Both the position numbers and the translations under genes were made by a program. 64,000 nt of DNA from Flavobacterium johnsoniae. GTDB taxonomy: Bacteria > Bacteroidota > Bacteroidia > Flavobacteriales > Flavobacteriaceae. Within the stretch, counting starts at the first letter, position 1. The number at the start of each line of letters is the position of its first letter. Positions 34,556-45,950 of the stretch are shown piece after piece. The notes beneath the pieces were generated by a model. It did not search any database, was not told the DNA's origin, and was given only the letters and a program-made list of their open reading frames with translations. The stretch covers positions 2,418,001 to 2,482,000 of the forward strand of contig NZ_CP103794.1 in the NCBI RefSeq assembly GCF_030388325.1, read 5' to 3'.

Positions 34556-35218
34556 CTAATCAAAACACTCCATTAAAAGCAAATCTCCTTCACGATGCGT
34601 TATCGTTACAATTCCGTCTTTTTCGACAGAATTACTGCTTCCAGTTCTGTAGCCCATTGTGAGCGTATCGTCGTTTAATTCGTATTTTAAATTAGTAGAA
34701 TAAATTCCGTTTACAATACCAATCGGAATAAGAGAAATTGGTGTTTTTGCTGTATACCATTTTTCAAATTTAGTTGGCAAAAGAAATATTTTCGAATGAT
34801 CATCTAGAATTACGATTTTCAATAAATTACGATAACGAACAATATTAGTCAAATTTGTAATAGTATGATCGGCACGTTTTCCAGTTGCCCAAACGACGTT
34901 TACGGCAGGAATTTTTCTTTCGATAAGATAATCAAAAGCTTTTTCTAAATCGGTTTTTTCTTGATCTGGAGTGTGTACAATTTCAATTGGGAATTGCGAT
35001 GTTTTGTAAATTTCTGGATCAAATCCATTATCAAAATCTCCCAAAAGAACATCGACTTTTATACCTAATTCAATTACTCTTTCTATAGCCGAATCTAAAA
35101 TAACAACTAGGGGAGACCATTCTAATAATTGTCCTAAAAGTTCAGGATCGCAAGCCGCCCCATTTGCAATAATTAAAGCTGGTTCCTGGTCGTCTCGGAC
35201 TATATGATGTGATGACAT
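34556..35218 (-). CDS. Thiamine diphosphokinase
   Basis: The 220-residue enzyme makes thiamine diphosphate from thiamine and ATP. LLGDFDN matches the G-D-x-D nucleotide/metal motif, TPDQEKTDLEKA is the conserved D-x-x-K-T-D-x-x-x-A motif, and WATGKRADHTITN corresponds to the G-x-x-G-x-R-x-D-H motif. The C-terminal half forms the beta-sandwich thiamine pocket. No other thi gene is nearby. It is separated from the upstream DinB-type gene by a hairpin repeat. Confidence 0.9.
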   Translation of the reverse strand: MSSHHIVRDDQEPALIIANGAACDPELLGQLLEWSPLVVILDSAIERVIELGIKVDVLLGDFDNGFDPEIYKTSQFPIEIVHTPDQEKTDLEKAFDYLIERKIPAVNVVWATGKRADHTITNLTNIVRYRNLLKIVILDDHSKIFLLPTKFEKWYTAKTPISLIPIGIVNGIYSTNLKYELNDDTLTMGYRTGSSNSVEKDGIVTITHREGDLLLMECFD

Positions 35219-35271
35219 GTGAGTTTTTTTGAATGTGGTGCTAAGTTACAGCTACAATTTTAGATTTCTAA

Positions 35272-35339
35272 TTTTTTGCCACAGATTTCACTGATTAATT
35301 AGATTAATCCTTTTAATTTGTATAATCTGTGGCAAAAAA
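35272..35339. repeat. GCCACAG-type hairpin repeat, may terminate the DinB gene
   Basis: Perfect 16-base arms (TTTTTTGCCACAGATT at 35272-35287, complement at 35324-35339) enclose a 36-base loop. The arms carry the same word as the 32-base arms at 14594 and the inner arms at 23055. It follows the stop of the minus-strand gene at 35343 and ends in a T run, so it can also act as a terminator. Confidence 0.75.
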
Positions 35340-35342
35340 AAA

Positions 35343-35792
35343 CTAAAAGTCTAGTAATCTTCGGTGGTAATTTATTTGTCCTAAATGATAAGCTAAATGT
35401 GTTGAAAGATGAACTAAGAAAAATCCTGTTGTCATTTCTTTTTCAAATACAATTTGAGGATAAATTTTTTCTAAATCAGTTTCGGTTAAAGAGTCTAGAG
35501 CATTATTTACTACAGAAATTGTATCTTCAATTTTTTGAATTAATTCTGATTTTGGAATATCTTTTAATGAAAATTCTAAAGGGCGATTTCGAACATAACC
35601 CGTTTTTCCAATTTCGGATCCAATGTAAGTATTCAGATTTCCAATTAAATGAAGACAAAGATTTCCTGCCGAATTGGATATGTTTTTATCGATAATCCAT
35701 AATGAATTTTCGTTTTCATACGATTCGATTTCGAATTTAAGTTTATCTAAATCTCGATTAAAAAGTATTTTTAGGGTTTGAATAAGTGCCAT
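35343..35792 (-). CDS. DinB-type (DUF1572-like) protein
   Basis: The 149-residue helical bundle has histidines consistent with the DinB fold (LCLHLIGNLNTYIG and HLSTHLAYHLGQINYH). DUF1572 members form a metal-binding four-helix bundle whose reaction is unknown. It overlaps the GyrI-like gene by one base (TAATG), so translation is coupled, and the hairpin at 35272 follows. Confidence 0.82.
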   Translation of the reverse strand: MALIQTLKILFNRDLDKLKFEIESYENENSLWIIDKNISNSAGNLCLHLIGNLNTYIGSEIGKTGYVRNRPLEFSLKDIPKSELIQKIEDTISVVNNALDSLTETDLEKIYPQIVFEKEMTTGFFLVHLSTHLAYHLGQINYHRRLLDF

Positions 35793-36274
35793 TAATTTCT
35801 ATTTTTTATCGGAATCCAGATTTCTTCCTCAGAATTCGGATCGTCTTTTTTATATTTTTCATCCATTACAGCAAAATGAGGTCTTTCGTCAACAATATAT
35901 GCTGAATTGGGAAGCCATTCTGCAAAAATGTAATTGTAAGTTTTATGAGCTTCTGTTGCTGGTCCAAAGTGAAGAAAAACCGCATACAAACCGCCAGAAA
36001 CAATCAATGTTTTCATTCCATGCGGAAGATCTTCAAAGTCAGAAACTTCTACAGCAGCCCATTTCTGAAAATTGTCGCTAGGATTAAAATTATCAAAATA
36101 ATGTTCTGGATAAACTTCTAGAGAATACAAATTAGCATTTATTGTATTTTTAATTTCTTTCTTTTTAGGCATAAAACCATTCCATAATTGAAAAGTTTTG
36201 TTTTCGATGAAAGACATTTCTATAAAATGACCAGTAAGTTTTTTTTCGGTTAAGGTTTTGATTAAGGGCTGCAT
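35792..36274 (-). CDS. GyrI-like small-molecule-binding domain protein
   Basis: The 160-residue product has the GyrI/AraC-effector-binding (SHS2-repeat) layout without a DNA-binding domain: YPEHYFDNFNPSDNFQKWAAVEV, VSGGLYAVFLHFGPA and the C-terminal IFAEWLPNSAYIVDERPHFAVM. Stand-alone members can bind or hydrolyse hydrophobic compounds. The one-base overlap with the DinB-type gene suggests they work on the same compound. The compound is unknown. Confidence 0.85.
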   Translation of the reverse strand: MQPLIKTLTEKKLTGHFIEMSFIENKTFQLWNGFMPKKKEIKNTINANLYSLEVYPEHYFDNFNPSDNFQKWAAVEVSDFEDLPHGMKTLIVSGGLYAVFLHFGPATEAHKTYNYIFAEWLPNSAYIVDERPHFAVMDEKYKKDDPNSEEEIWIPIKNRN

Positions 36275-36277
36275 AAA

Positions 36278-37099
36278 TTATTCGATTTTATATTTTTTAT
36301 GATCGGTTTCGCTCAAAGAGAAATAACCTAGAGGATAATTATTTTTGTCGGTTGTATTAATTATATTTCCTTTTACAGTTGCAGGCGGAGATTGAAACGG
36401 ACCTCCAACGTTAGAACCAGCAATGCTTACCAGAATATTCATGTAATTATAATATTGTTTGGAAATTCCGTAATGTGTTACTTCGATTTCATCTCCAGGT
36501 TTTAAATCCTCATCTTCGGTACTGCTGTAGATTTCATTTCCTTGATAAAATTTATCTTCAGACACATAATAAGATGAAGTTACTTTGCTCGAATAAACAT
36601 ATTTAAATAAATAATAATTTTCTTCATCAGCCGGATCGGTATAAAAAGCTTTTATTTCGACATCTTTTCCAGTAAAACCGCCATCGTTTTTTTGTTCAAT
36701 TCGAGTTATCAATGCAACAGATTTTAAGGTTTCTGTGGCCTTGTAGGTATTTCCTCCGCTAATAACGGTTAGAGTGTAGGTTTCATTAATAACTGGAATA
36801 AAATTATTGCAGACGTAACGACCTGATTTATTAAGTTCTATAAAATTAAATCTTTGGTTTTTGCTATTATTTACAAAAATTACAGCGCCAGAAACTATAG
36901 GCACTAATTGATCATAATAACCGGATGTGGTTGTTAATTTAATAACTTGCTGTCTTCCTGTTGAGCCTTTTTCCCAATTAATTGCGGCTTCAATTACTAA
37001 TTTAGGAGGAGCAGTATCTAAGTCAACATCAACAACATCTTCACAGCTTGTAAAAAAAAGTGAAGTAAAAAATGCGATAAAAAAAACTAATTTTTTCAT
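36278..37099 (-). CDS. DUF4249 outer-membrane lipoprotein
   Basis: From the ATG at 37099 the product is 273 residues with lipobox FFTSC (Cys19). The body is beta-rich with two Ig-like parts (PPKLVIEAAINWEKG, LNKSGRYVCNNFIP), matching DUF4249. In Bacteroidota this lipoprotein normally accompanies a TonB-dependent receptor, as here: it begins 30 bases after the receptor stop. It probably caps or assists the receptor. An earlier ATG at 37126 would add nine residues and gives a worse signal peptide. Confidence 0.88.
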   Translation of the reverse strand: MKKLVFFIAFFTSLFFTSCEDVVDVDLDTAPPKLVIEAAINWEKGSTGRQQVIKLTTTSGYYDQLVPIVSGAVIFVNNSKNQRFNFIELNKSGRYVCNNFIPVINETYTLTVISGGNTYKATETLKSVALITRIEQKNDGGFTGKDVEIKAFYTDPADEENYYLFKYVYSSKVTSSYYVSEDKFYQGNEIYSSTEDEDLKPGDEIEVTHYGISKQYYNYMNILVSIAGSNVGGPFQSPPATVKGNIINTTDKNNYPLGYFSLSETDHKKYKIE

Positions 37100-37128
37100 A
37101 AGTATGTTTTTAGTTTCTGACTTCATTT

Positions 37129-39513
37129 TTAAAATTTGAAATTATAACTTACCGCTGGAACAACTCCGAATATAGATAATTGTACAGCTTCATTTACGCC
37201 AGTATCAACATTTTGGCGAAAGTTAATAGATGCGGCATTCATTCGATTATAGAGATTGTAAATACTGAAAACCCATTCTCCTTTCCAATTTCTGTCTTTA
37301 TTTTTTCTCGGTGTCAAAGTAGCCGAAATATCAAAATGATGATAAGCGGGAAGTCGGTTTTCATTTCTTAATCCGTAACTCGGAACTGTAATTCCTAAAT
37401 ATTCATATTGTCCGTTTGGATAAGTTACAGGCTGTCCAGACTGAAGGGCAAAATTGGCACCAAAAGACCATTTTTCGTTCAAATTATAAGCAGATGTGAT
37501 AGCTAAATTATGCGTTTTGTCGTAAGCAGAAGCGTACCATTTTCCATTATTAATTCCTGGTTCTTCAGGCGTTCTTCCTGGGGTTTGCTGCTCTGATTTT
37601 GATAAAGTATAAGAAATCCAGCCATTAAACTTGCCTTTGTTTTTCTTGAACATAATTTCTAAACCATAAGATCGCATTTGACCATTTAAAATGACTTGTT
37701 CAATCGCATCGTTGGCAATTAAATCTGCTCCGTCAATATAATCTAATCTATTTTGAATCTCCTTATAATAGGTTTCAATTTCAAAAGAATAATCACCGTT
37801 TTTGATGTTTCTAAAATAACCCAAAGCAACCTGATCTGCCAATTGAGGTTTTATGTAATTATCACTCGGCATCCAAACATCTAACGGAGTAGGAGAAGAA
37901 GTATTTGAAATTAGCTGAAGATACTGCGCCATTCTGTTATAACTTGCCTTTAAAGCTTGATTTTCATTTGATTGATAAGAAATAGAAAATCTGGGTTCGA
38001 AATTATCATAACTCTTAATGACTTTGTTTTTGCTAAAATATTTTGTGAATGAAGGTGTTCCTTTTTCATAAATCTGTAAATCGGCATCATAGATAACAGG
38101 CTGATTATTATCGTAATAATTAATCGTCGAAGATCCTAATCTATAAAACAAACTATATCGTAATCCGTACGCGATGCTAATTTTTTTAGAAAGCTGACTT
38201 TCTGCATCTAAATACGCAGAAGGCTCAAAAGCATATTTTCTGTCTAATTGATCCGGATTTATTCCAGAATCTGTTCCTGTAGGTTTTACAGTTCCAGGAT
38301 TAAATTCATAATATGTTCCGTTTAAACCATAATTGAGCTTCAGTTTATCAGAAAGATAATATTTGAAATCGTATTTGATATTATAGTTTTTAATTCCAGA
38401 ATCCCATTTAAAACCGACAAAATCAAGATCTAATCCGTAATAATAATCGCTGTAAATTAAAGAGAGATTCGAGAATAATTTATCAGAATACAAATGATTC
38501 CATCTCAAATTTAAAATTGAATTTCCGTATGTATTGGTAAAACTTTTATTTAACCTAAAGACATCACGTCCGAAATAGCCAGACAAATATAAACTGTTGT
38601 TGTCGTTAAGTTTATAGCTTAATTTGGTGTTTAAATCATAAAAGTATGCCGCATTATCTTTGTTGTCTTCTGAAAGTTTTAAAAATAAATGCGCATAAGA
38701 AGCTCTTCCTCCAATCAAAAAAGAACCTTTATCTTTCACAATCGGACCTTCAGCAAGAAGTCGGCTGGAAATTAGGCCGATTCCGCCATTCATATGAAAA
38801 TCTTTACTGCTTCCGTCTTTTTGATAAATGTCTAAAACCGAAGAAGCTCTTCCGCCGTAGCGAGCTGGAATTCCTCCCTTGTATAATTTTAAATCCTTAA
38901 TGGCGTCTGGATTAAAAACAGAGAAAAATCCAAAAACGTGAGAAGAATTAAAAATTGTAGCTTCATCCAAAAGAATCAAGTTTTGATCGGCGCCGCCTCC
39001 GCGAACATTAAATCCAGAAGCGCCTTCGCCTGCATTGGTAACGCCTGGAAGTAATAAAATGGATTTAAGAACATCAACTTCTCCTAAAACAACCGGCATT
39101 TTTTTAATGGTAGAAATGGAGAGTTTGTTTACGCTCATTTCTGGTGACTTAATATTTATTTTGCCTTTATTATCTGTAATAACAACTTCTTGAAGTTCTT
39201 CTGCATCGCTTTCACTAATTGAAAAATTGCTTTTAGTATTTTGGTTTAAAATGATATTTTTTTGAATGGTTTTATATCCAACATAACTGATTTCAATTTC
39301 ATATTCTCCTTTTGATGCAGAAAGAGAATAAAATCCGTATTCGTTTGTAGTTGTTCCAATTTTTAATGAAGGAATATAGATATTAACTCCAATTAGAGTT
39401 TCGTTGTTTTTGCTGTCACTGATAGTTCCGCTTAGAGTGAATTTTTCCTGCGCAAATGAGGTGAAAATCGTTAAAATAAAAAGAAAAAATGTGCAGGTAT
39501 TTTTTGTAATCAT
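37129..39513 (-). CDS. TonB-dependent receptor with CarboxypepD_reg-like domain
   Basis: The 794-residue outer-membrane receptor has a signal peptide (about 1-21), then a CarboxypepD_reg-like domain (about 25-105: FTLSGTISDSKNNETLIG). The plug follows (VLKSILLLPGV, GFNVRGGGADQNLILLDEA), then a C-terminal 22-strand barrel ending in Phe (SYNFKF). It imports a nutrient using the proton-motive force via TonB. No glycan hydrolase or SusD is adjacent, so the ligand is not a typical SusC/D polysaccharide; the DUF4249 lipoprotein is the partner. Confidence 0.93.
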   Translation of the reverse strand: MITKNTCTFFLFILTIFTSFAQEKFTLSGTISDSKNNETLIGVNIYIPSLKIGTTTNEYGFYSLSASKGEYEIEISYVGYKTIQKNIILNQNTKSNFSISESDAEELQEVVITDNKGKINIKSPEMSVNKLSISTIKKMPVVLGEVDVLKSILLLPGVTNAGEGASGFNVRGGGADQNLILLDEATIFNSSHVFGFFSVFNPDAIKDLKLYKGGIPARYGGRASSVLDIYQKDGSSKDFHMNGGIGLISSRLLAEGPIVKDKGSFLIGGRASYAHLFLKLSEDNKDNAAYFYDLNTKLSYKLNDNNSLYLSGYFGRDVFRLNKSFTNTYGNSILNLRWNHLYSDKLFSNLSLIYSDYYYGLDLDFVGFKWDSGIKNYNIKYDFKYYLSDKLKLNYGLNGTYYEFNPGTVKPTGTDSGINPDQLDRKYAFEPSAYLDAESQLSKKISIAYGLRYSLFYRLGSSTINYYDNNQPVIYDADLQIYEKGTPSFTKYFSKNKVIKSYDNFEPRFSISYQSNENQALKASYNRMAQYLQLISNTSSPTPLDVWMPSDNYIKPQLADQVALGYFRNIKNGDYSFEIETYYKEIQNRLDYIDGADLIANDAIEQVILNGQMRSYGLEIMFKKNKGKFNGWISYTLSKSEQQTPGRTPEEPGINNGKWYASAYDKTHNLAITSAYNLNEKWSFGANFALQSGQPVTYPNGQYEYLGITVPSYGLRNENRLPAYHHFDISATLTPRKNKDRNWKGEWVFSIYNLYNRMNAASINFRQNVDTGVNEAVQLSIFGVVPAVSYNFKF

Positions 39514-39592
39514 TGTATTGATTTTGATTTACATAGATAGTAATTCTTGCTTACATTTTCTGAAAAAACTATTGTTAAACATAAGTTAAGAT

Positions 39593-39624
39593 AAAAAAAG
39601 GACAACCTTGCGAGTTGTCCTTTT
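39593..39624 (-). terminator. Terminator after icd
   Basis: On the minus strand AAAAGGACAAC, a seven-base loop and GTTGTCCTTTT form an 11-base stem, followed by further T. It closes the icd transcript and separates it from the receptor gene start at 39513. Confidence 0.85.
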
Positions 39625-39655
39625 GTTTATTTAAAAAATACAATTGTATTCTGAA

Positions 39656-41887
<2,232 letters not shown>

Positions 41888-42096
41888 TTATAATCGTATC
41901 GTCAGGAGTTAACGATGTCAAAGATATATTCGGCTCAAAATGAGCGGAGCAAATATAATAAAATCACAACGAAATCGGTTGAGTTTTGCTGAGAAAAGAC
42001 GAAATTAACAGATTGTTATTTCGAGCTCGTTAAATTGCTAAATCGATGATTTTGGTATTAAAAAATTACGGTTTTGTTAGCGGTAGAATTAGAACA

Positions 42097-42136
42097 TAAA
42101 AAAAACTCGCTTCAAAGAATATGAAACGAGTTTTTT
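42097..42136 (-). terminator. Terminator after rplS
   Basis: The minus strand reads AAAACTCGTTTCAT, loop, TGAAGCGAGTTTTTTTT. A 12-base stem with one bulge ends in a T run, 20 bases after the rplS stop. The rest of the 280-base gap up to icd is AT-rich. Confidence 0.75.
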
Positions 42137-42155
42137 ATAACATTTTGATAAATGA

Positions 42156-42506
42156 TTATCTTCTTTTATCTTTAATCTTAGCTTTTTTACCAGTAAGTTG
42201 TCTGAAGTAGAAAATTCTAGCTCTACGTACAGCACCTTTCTTGTTAACTTCGATTTTTTGTAAAGCTGGTAAGTTTACTGGGAAGATACGCTCAACACCA
42301 ATAGATCCAGACATTTTACGGATAGTAAAAGTTTCTGTGTTACCAGAACCTCTTCTTTGAATTACAACTCCTTTAAAAAACTGAGTTCTTGTTTTTTCAC
42401 CCTCTTTAATTTCGTAGAAAACAGTGATTGTGTCTCCAGCTCCGAATTCAGGGAAATCTTTTCTAGCAACGAATTCGTCTTGAACGAATTTTAATAAATC
42501 TGCCAT
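42156..42506 (-). CDS. rplS: 50S ribosomal protein L19
   Basis: The 116-residue L19 contacts 16S rRNA at the subunit interface. It shows FGAGDTITVFYEIKEG, GVVIQRRGSG, the GVERIFPVNLP core and a basic tail (KKGAVRRARIFYFRQL). The family length and start are regular. The gene is downstream of trmD on the same strand, but 216 bases of AT-rich spacer with its own -7 word separate them, so it probably has its own promoter. Confidence 0.97.
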   Translation of the reverse strand: MADLLKFVQDEFVARKDFPEFGAGDTITVFYEIKEGEKTRTQFFKGVVIQRRGSGNTETFTIRKMSGSIGVERIFPVNLPALQKIEVNKKGAVRRARIFYFRQLTGKKAKIKDKRR

Positions 42507-42579
42507 GATAATTTAAATTATGGTTTTTATATTAGAACAACATTCACGGATCTCGCCAGAGGTTGGTCAAATTCGGGTG

Positions 42580-42587
42580 CAAATGTA
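42580..42587 (-). promoter_or_regulatory. Probable -7 element of rplS
   Basis: The minus strand reads TACATTTG, matching TAnnTTTG, and would start a transcript with a leader of about 65 bases before rplS. No clean -33 element is seen in the AT-rich repeat upstream. Confidence 0.45.
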
Positions 42588-42722
42588 AAAAATAATTATA
42601 AATTATGAATTATAAATTGTAAATTATTTTTTAGTTTGTTTTGTTTCAAGTTTCAGTTTCAAGTTGTTGCTATCGAGAGTTTTAACTTGAAACAAAAATA
42701 ACCTTAAACTTGAAACTAAATT

Positions 42723-43403
42723 TTAGTGTCCTTCCAATAAATCTGGTCGTCTGTTTTTTGTATGTTCAAAAGCCATGTCTTCGCGCCATTTGTCTATTTT
42801 TGCTGCGTGGCCACTGGTTAAAACTTCTGGAACTTTCCAGCCTTTATACTCTGCGGGCCTTGTATATATAGGTCCAGAAAGCAAATTGTCCTGAAAACTA
42901 TCTGTCAAAGCTGAGGTTTCATCACTTAAAACACCAGGAATTAATCGAATTAAAGCATCAGATAAAACTATTGCGCCTAATTCTCCTCCCGATAAAACAT
43001 AATCACCGATCGAAATTTCTTTGGTTATAAAATGATCACGAACTCTTTGATCTACACCTTTATAATGTCCGCACAAAATAATAATGTTTTCATACATCGA
43101 CATTTTGTTTGCCATTTTCTGGTTCAAAGTTTCGCCATCTGGTGACATATAAATTATTTCGTCATATTCTCGCTGACTTTTTAAATGTGTAATGCAGTCG
43201 TCAATAGGCTGAATAGTCATTACCATACCTGCGCCACCGCCAAACGGATAATCGTCTACACTTTTTTGTCTATTTGTGCTATAGTCACGTAGATTGTGAA
43301 AATGTACTTCAACTAAACCTTTGTCGATAGCACGTTTCATAATCGAAGCCTCAAATGGACTTCTTAACAATTCTGGTAAAAGTGTAATAATATCAATTCG
43401 CAT
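42723..43403 (-). CDS. trmD: tRNA (guanine-N1)-methyltransferase
   Basis: The 226-residue SPOUT methyltransferase makes m1G37 in tRNAs. It contains [13 protein letters not shown] at the start, the SAM-binding GGGAGMVMT and the trefoil-knot motif [11 protein letters not shown]. The family length is about 225-250. Genomic pairing with rplS is conserved in many bacteria, but the usual rpsP and rimM neighbours are absent here. Confidence 0.97.
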   Translation of the reverse strand: MRIDIITLLPELLRSPFEASIMKRAIDKGLVEVHFHNLRDYSTNRQKSVDDYPFGGGAGMVMTIQPIDDCITHLKSQREYDEIIYMSPDGETLNQKMANKMSMYENIIILCGHYKGVDQRVRDHFITKEISIGDYVLSGGELGAIVLSDALIRLIPGVLSDETSALTDSFQDNLLSGPIYTRPAEYKGWKVPEVLTSGHAAKIDKWREDMAFEHTKNRRPDLLEGH

Positions 43404-43429
43404 TTCTTGTTGAATAGTTTTCTTGTCGG

Positions 43430-43437
43430 CAAAGATA
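43430..43437 (-). promoter_or_regulatory. Probable promoter of trmD
   Basis: The minus strand reads TATCTTTG (TAnnTTTG), about 27 bases before the trmD ATG. A TTGACA word lies 16 bases upstream, one base short of the usual 17-23 spacing. Confidence 0.45.
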
Positions 43438-43648
43438 CAAAGTTAATATTTGTCAATTTCTAAAGATTTATCTAACGCTTATTTTGAGTTGATTTTTTTT
43501 GATTTAAACCAAAAGATGCATTTCGTCGTATATAATGTAACTTTCATCGGATTTAATGTTATGATAAACTATCATTGTGTTTATTTGAAATAATAGTGTT
43601 AAATTTATGTAGACTATATAACTAAACTTTAAAAATTACCTTACACTT

Positions 43649-44002
43649 ATGAAAAAAACTTTACTTTTAATTGCAATTTTATTCTTGCAAATATCTTGTT
43701 CGACCAGCAATGTTCATGATGAATGGGTGGGACAATCGAAACAAAAATTGATGAAAGCATGGGGGCCTCCTATAAGAGTTCTTCATGATGATCAGGACAA
43801 TGAGATATTACTTTATGCAGATCAAATTTTTACAACAAATCACGGTCGAGAGGTTTCTGGCAATGCAGGTCCTTATTATTGGAAATATGATTATATGTAT
43901 ATCAATAAATCTGGAAAAATTGTTTCTTGGCGAAACGAAAAACAAAAATTTCCACCTCAATCAGTTGATGTAAAAACGATAGGGATGGCTTCAAAAAAAT
44001 AA
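43649..44002 (+). CDS. Small lipoprotein, unknown function
   Basis: The 117-residue product has a lipobox LQISC (Cys17). The mature part has HDEWVGQSKQKLMKAWGPP, a helix-turn layout like the BamE/SmpA/OmlA fold in which a helix is followed by a W-G-x-P turn. The rest (YWKYDYMYINKSGKIVSWR) is beta-rich. It is probably anchored in the envelope. The relation to BamE is a shape similarity seen by eye only. The 245-base upstream gap is AT-rich and featureless. Confidence 0.65.
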   Translation: MKKTLLLIAILFLQISCSTSNVHDEWVGQSKQKLMKAWGPPIRVLHDDQDNEILLYADQIFTTNHGREVSGNAGPYYWKYDYMYINKSGKIVSWRNEKQKFPPQSVDVKTIGMASKK

Positions 44003-44045
44003 AGCCTTTTGAATAAAAGCATTTTCTTTTGAGATTTTAATCTCT

Positions 44046-44093
44046 AAAAAAGTAGTAATTTTAAATGTTAATTTAGAACTACTACTTTTTTTT
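44046..44093 (+). terminator. Terminator after the small lipoprotein gene
   Basis: AAAAAAGTAGTA and TACTACTTTTTTT pair around a loop of about 22 bases, ending in a T run nine bases before the next ATG. Confidence 0.7.
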
Positions 44094-44101
44094 ATATATA
44101 A

Positions 44102-44635
44102 ATGTCATCAAAAATTAAAATCATAGCCATATCGGGTAGCACCAGAAAAGATTCGAGTAATTTTAAAATTCTGCAATATATTTCTAGTCAGTTTCGATCG
44201 GAATTCGAATTAGAAATTTTTGAAGATTTAGATAAGCTTCCTCATTTTAATCCTGACTTAGATATAGATAACGCACCAAAAGAAATTGTTGCATTGAGAA
44301 ATAAAATAAATGATGCACAAGGAGTAGTTATTTGTACTCCCGAATATGTTTTTAGCCTTCCGGAAAGTTTAAAGAATGCCTTAGAATGGTTTGTTTCAAC
44401 AACTATTTTTTCTAATAAAAAAGTTGGTTTGGTAACAGCTTCAGCTTCTGGAGATATGGCGCACGAGCAGCTTTTGTTGATTATGAAAACTCTCGGAGCA
44501 GATTTTGATTCTAATACGCAGCTATTAATTCAAGGTGTTCGTGGAAAAATTGATTCAGAAGGAAAAATTATAGATTCTGAAACCGCTATTTCGCTTCAAA
44601 ATTTTGTAAAGAAATTTGAGAATCATTTTTTATAA
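44102..44635 (+). CDS. NADPH-dependent FMN reductase-like protein
   Basis: The 177-residue flavodoxin-like product has the FMN phosphate loop SGSTRKDSSNFKIL (residues about 11-24) and the family motif TPEYVFSLPESLKNALEW. It is the size of ArsH/SsuE/YieF-type reductases, which reduce quinones, chromate or FMN. It has no fused partner. The next gene starts 30 bases later on the same strand, so the two may share a transcript. Confidence 0.9.
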   Translation: MSSKIKIIAISGSTRKDSSNFKILQYISSQFRSEFELEIFEDLDKLPHFNPDLDIDNAPKEIVALRNKINDAQGVVICTPEYVFSLPESLKNALEWFVSTTIFSNKKVGLVTASASGDMAHEQLLLIMKTLGADFDSNTQLLIQGVRGKIDSEGKIIDSETAISLQNFVKKFENHFL

Positions 44636-44665
44636 TATATTTACTTTCTTAAATTATCTAACCAC

Positions 44666-45538
44666 ATGATTACAAGAAGAAATTTTATAGTAACCACAGG
44701 TCTTGCCACGACTGCAGTTTTGGCCTCACCATCATTTGCATTTTCTATGAAAAAAAAAGAAATAGGATTACAGTTGTATACACTTCGTAAAGAGCTTCCG
44801 AAGGATGTAAAATCAACTTTAGAAAAAGTTGCCAAAGCTGGATATTCGACAGTTGAAACGTATGGATTTTCCATTAAAGATCAGTTTTGGGGATTAACGC
44901 CTAAAGAACTAAAAAAGATTCTCAATGAAAATAATCTGAAAGCAGTAAGCGGACATTACAATTTAGGAAGTTTTCTTTATGATGGAAATAAAGAAGAATT
45001 AATTGCGTCAATCGAAGCTGCTAAAATTTTAGAAAGTGAGTTTTTAACTATTCCGTGGGTAGATGAACCTTTTAGAAGAAATATTGAAGATTATAAAAAA
45101 ATTGCGGCTCGCGTAAACGAAGCGGCAATAATGTGCAAAAAAGCAGGTTTAAAACTGGCTTATCATAATCATGATTTCGAATTTCAAAAACATGATGGTG
45201 TTACGGGTTTTGAAATTTTACTAAAAGAAACGGATAAAGATTTAGTCTTTTTTGAATTGGATTTGTATTGGGTAATTCACTCAGGAAATGATCCTTTAGA
45301 ATTATTCAAAAAAAATCCGGGACGTTTTAAAATGTGGCATGTAAAAGATAAGGATAAAAAGAATAATGATTTGAATACAGAAGTTGGTTCTGGAACAATC
45401 GATTTTAAACCATTATTTGCAGCAGCAAAACAATCAGGAATGGTTCATTTTTTTGTAGAACAGGAAAATAATTTTGCTTCAAGTTCTTTTGAATCAATTA
45501 AAACGAGTTGTGATTTTATTTCTAAAAATTTAATCTGA
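44666..45538 (+). CDS. Exported sugar-phosphate isomerase/epimerase-like TIM barrel
   Basis: The 290-residue product belongs to the xylose-isomerase-like TIM-barrel family: GLQLYTLR, AGYSTVETYGF, KLAYHNHDFEF, and WVIHSGNDPLEL with the conserved His/Asp/Glu metal ligands. It starts with a twin-arginine-type signal (MITRRNFIVTTGLATT followed by a hydrophobic core and an A-F-A cleavage region), so it may be exported folded. The substrate is unknown. It starts just after the FMN reductase gene and is followed by a cupin, a common association for sugar-related enzymes. Confidence 0.85.
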   Translation: MITRRNFIVTTGLATTAVLASPSFAFSMKKKEIGLQLYTLRKELPKDVKSTLEKVAKAGYSTVETYGFSIKDQFWGLTPKELKKILNENNLKAVSGHYNLGSFLYDGNKEELIASIEAAKILESEFLTIPWVDEPFRRNIEDYKKIAARVNEAAIMCKKAGLKLAYHNHDFEFQKHDGVTGFEILLKETDKDLVFFELDLYWVIHSGNDPLELFKKNPGRFKMWHVKDKDKKNNDLNTEVGSGTIDFKPLFAAAKQSGMVHFFVEQENNFASSSFESIKTSCDFISKNLI

Positions 45539-45588
45539 AAAAGATTCATCAAAAATGTTATATTATTACAAAAATCAATTTTGAACTT

Positions 45589-45936
45589 ATGAATATAGGA
45601 ACTAGTAAAGGATTTATAAAAGGAGACGAAATAGAGTGGGAAGTAGTCGGTGAAGGAATCAAACGTAAGATTTTGGCTTTTGATGAAAGAGTAATGCTTG
45701 TAAATGTCCATTTTGAAAAAGATGCGATAGGTGTTTTACATGAACATTATCATACGCAAGTTACTTATATAGAAAGCGGAAAATTTGATGTTACAATTAA
45801 TGGTGTTACTCAAACTTTAAAGCAAGGCGATAGTTTCTACATTCCGCCACACGCAATTCATGGAGTTGTATGTTTAGAAACGGGTATGTTAACAGATGTT
45901 TTTAGTCCAGCAAGAGAAGATTTTTTGAATTATTAA
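45589..45936 (+). CDS. Single-domain cupin
   Basis: The 115-residue protein is one cupin barrel. Motif 1 is HEHYHTQVTYIESGKFDV and motif 2 is LKQGDSFYIPPHAIHGV; together they give the usual three His and one Glu for a divalent metal. It starts 50 bases after the isomerase-like gene on the same strand, suggesting a shared substrate or a sensor role. The reaction is not predictable from sequence. Confidence 0.85.
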   Translation: MNIGTSKGFIKGDEIEWEVVGEGIKRKILAFDERVMLVNVHFEKDAIGVLHEHYHTQVTYIESGKFDVTINGVTQTLKQGDSFYIPPHAIHGVVCLETGMLTDVFSPAREDFLNY

Positions 45937-45950
45937 AAGCTTAAATAAAC

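Noticed and set aside
35318..35695. 125-codon frame antisense to the DinB-type gene
   Set aside because: Its sequence is Leu/Phe/Lys-rich noise opposite a coherent DinB-family protein.
42540..42722. Ribosomal-protein leader (autoregulatory RNA) before rplS
   Set aside because: Only a short weak hairpin can be drawn in the 65-base leader, and the rest is AT-rich simple sequence, so there is no support for a specific structure.
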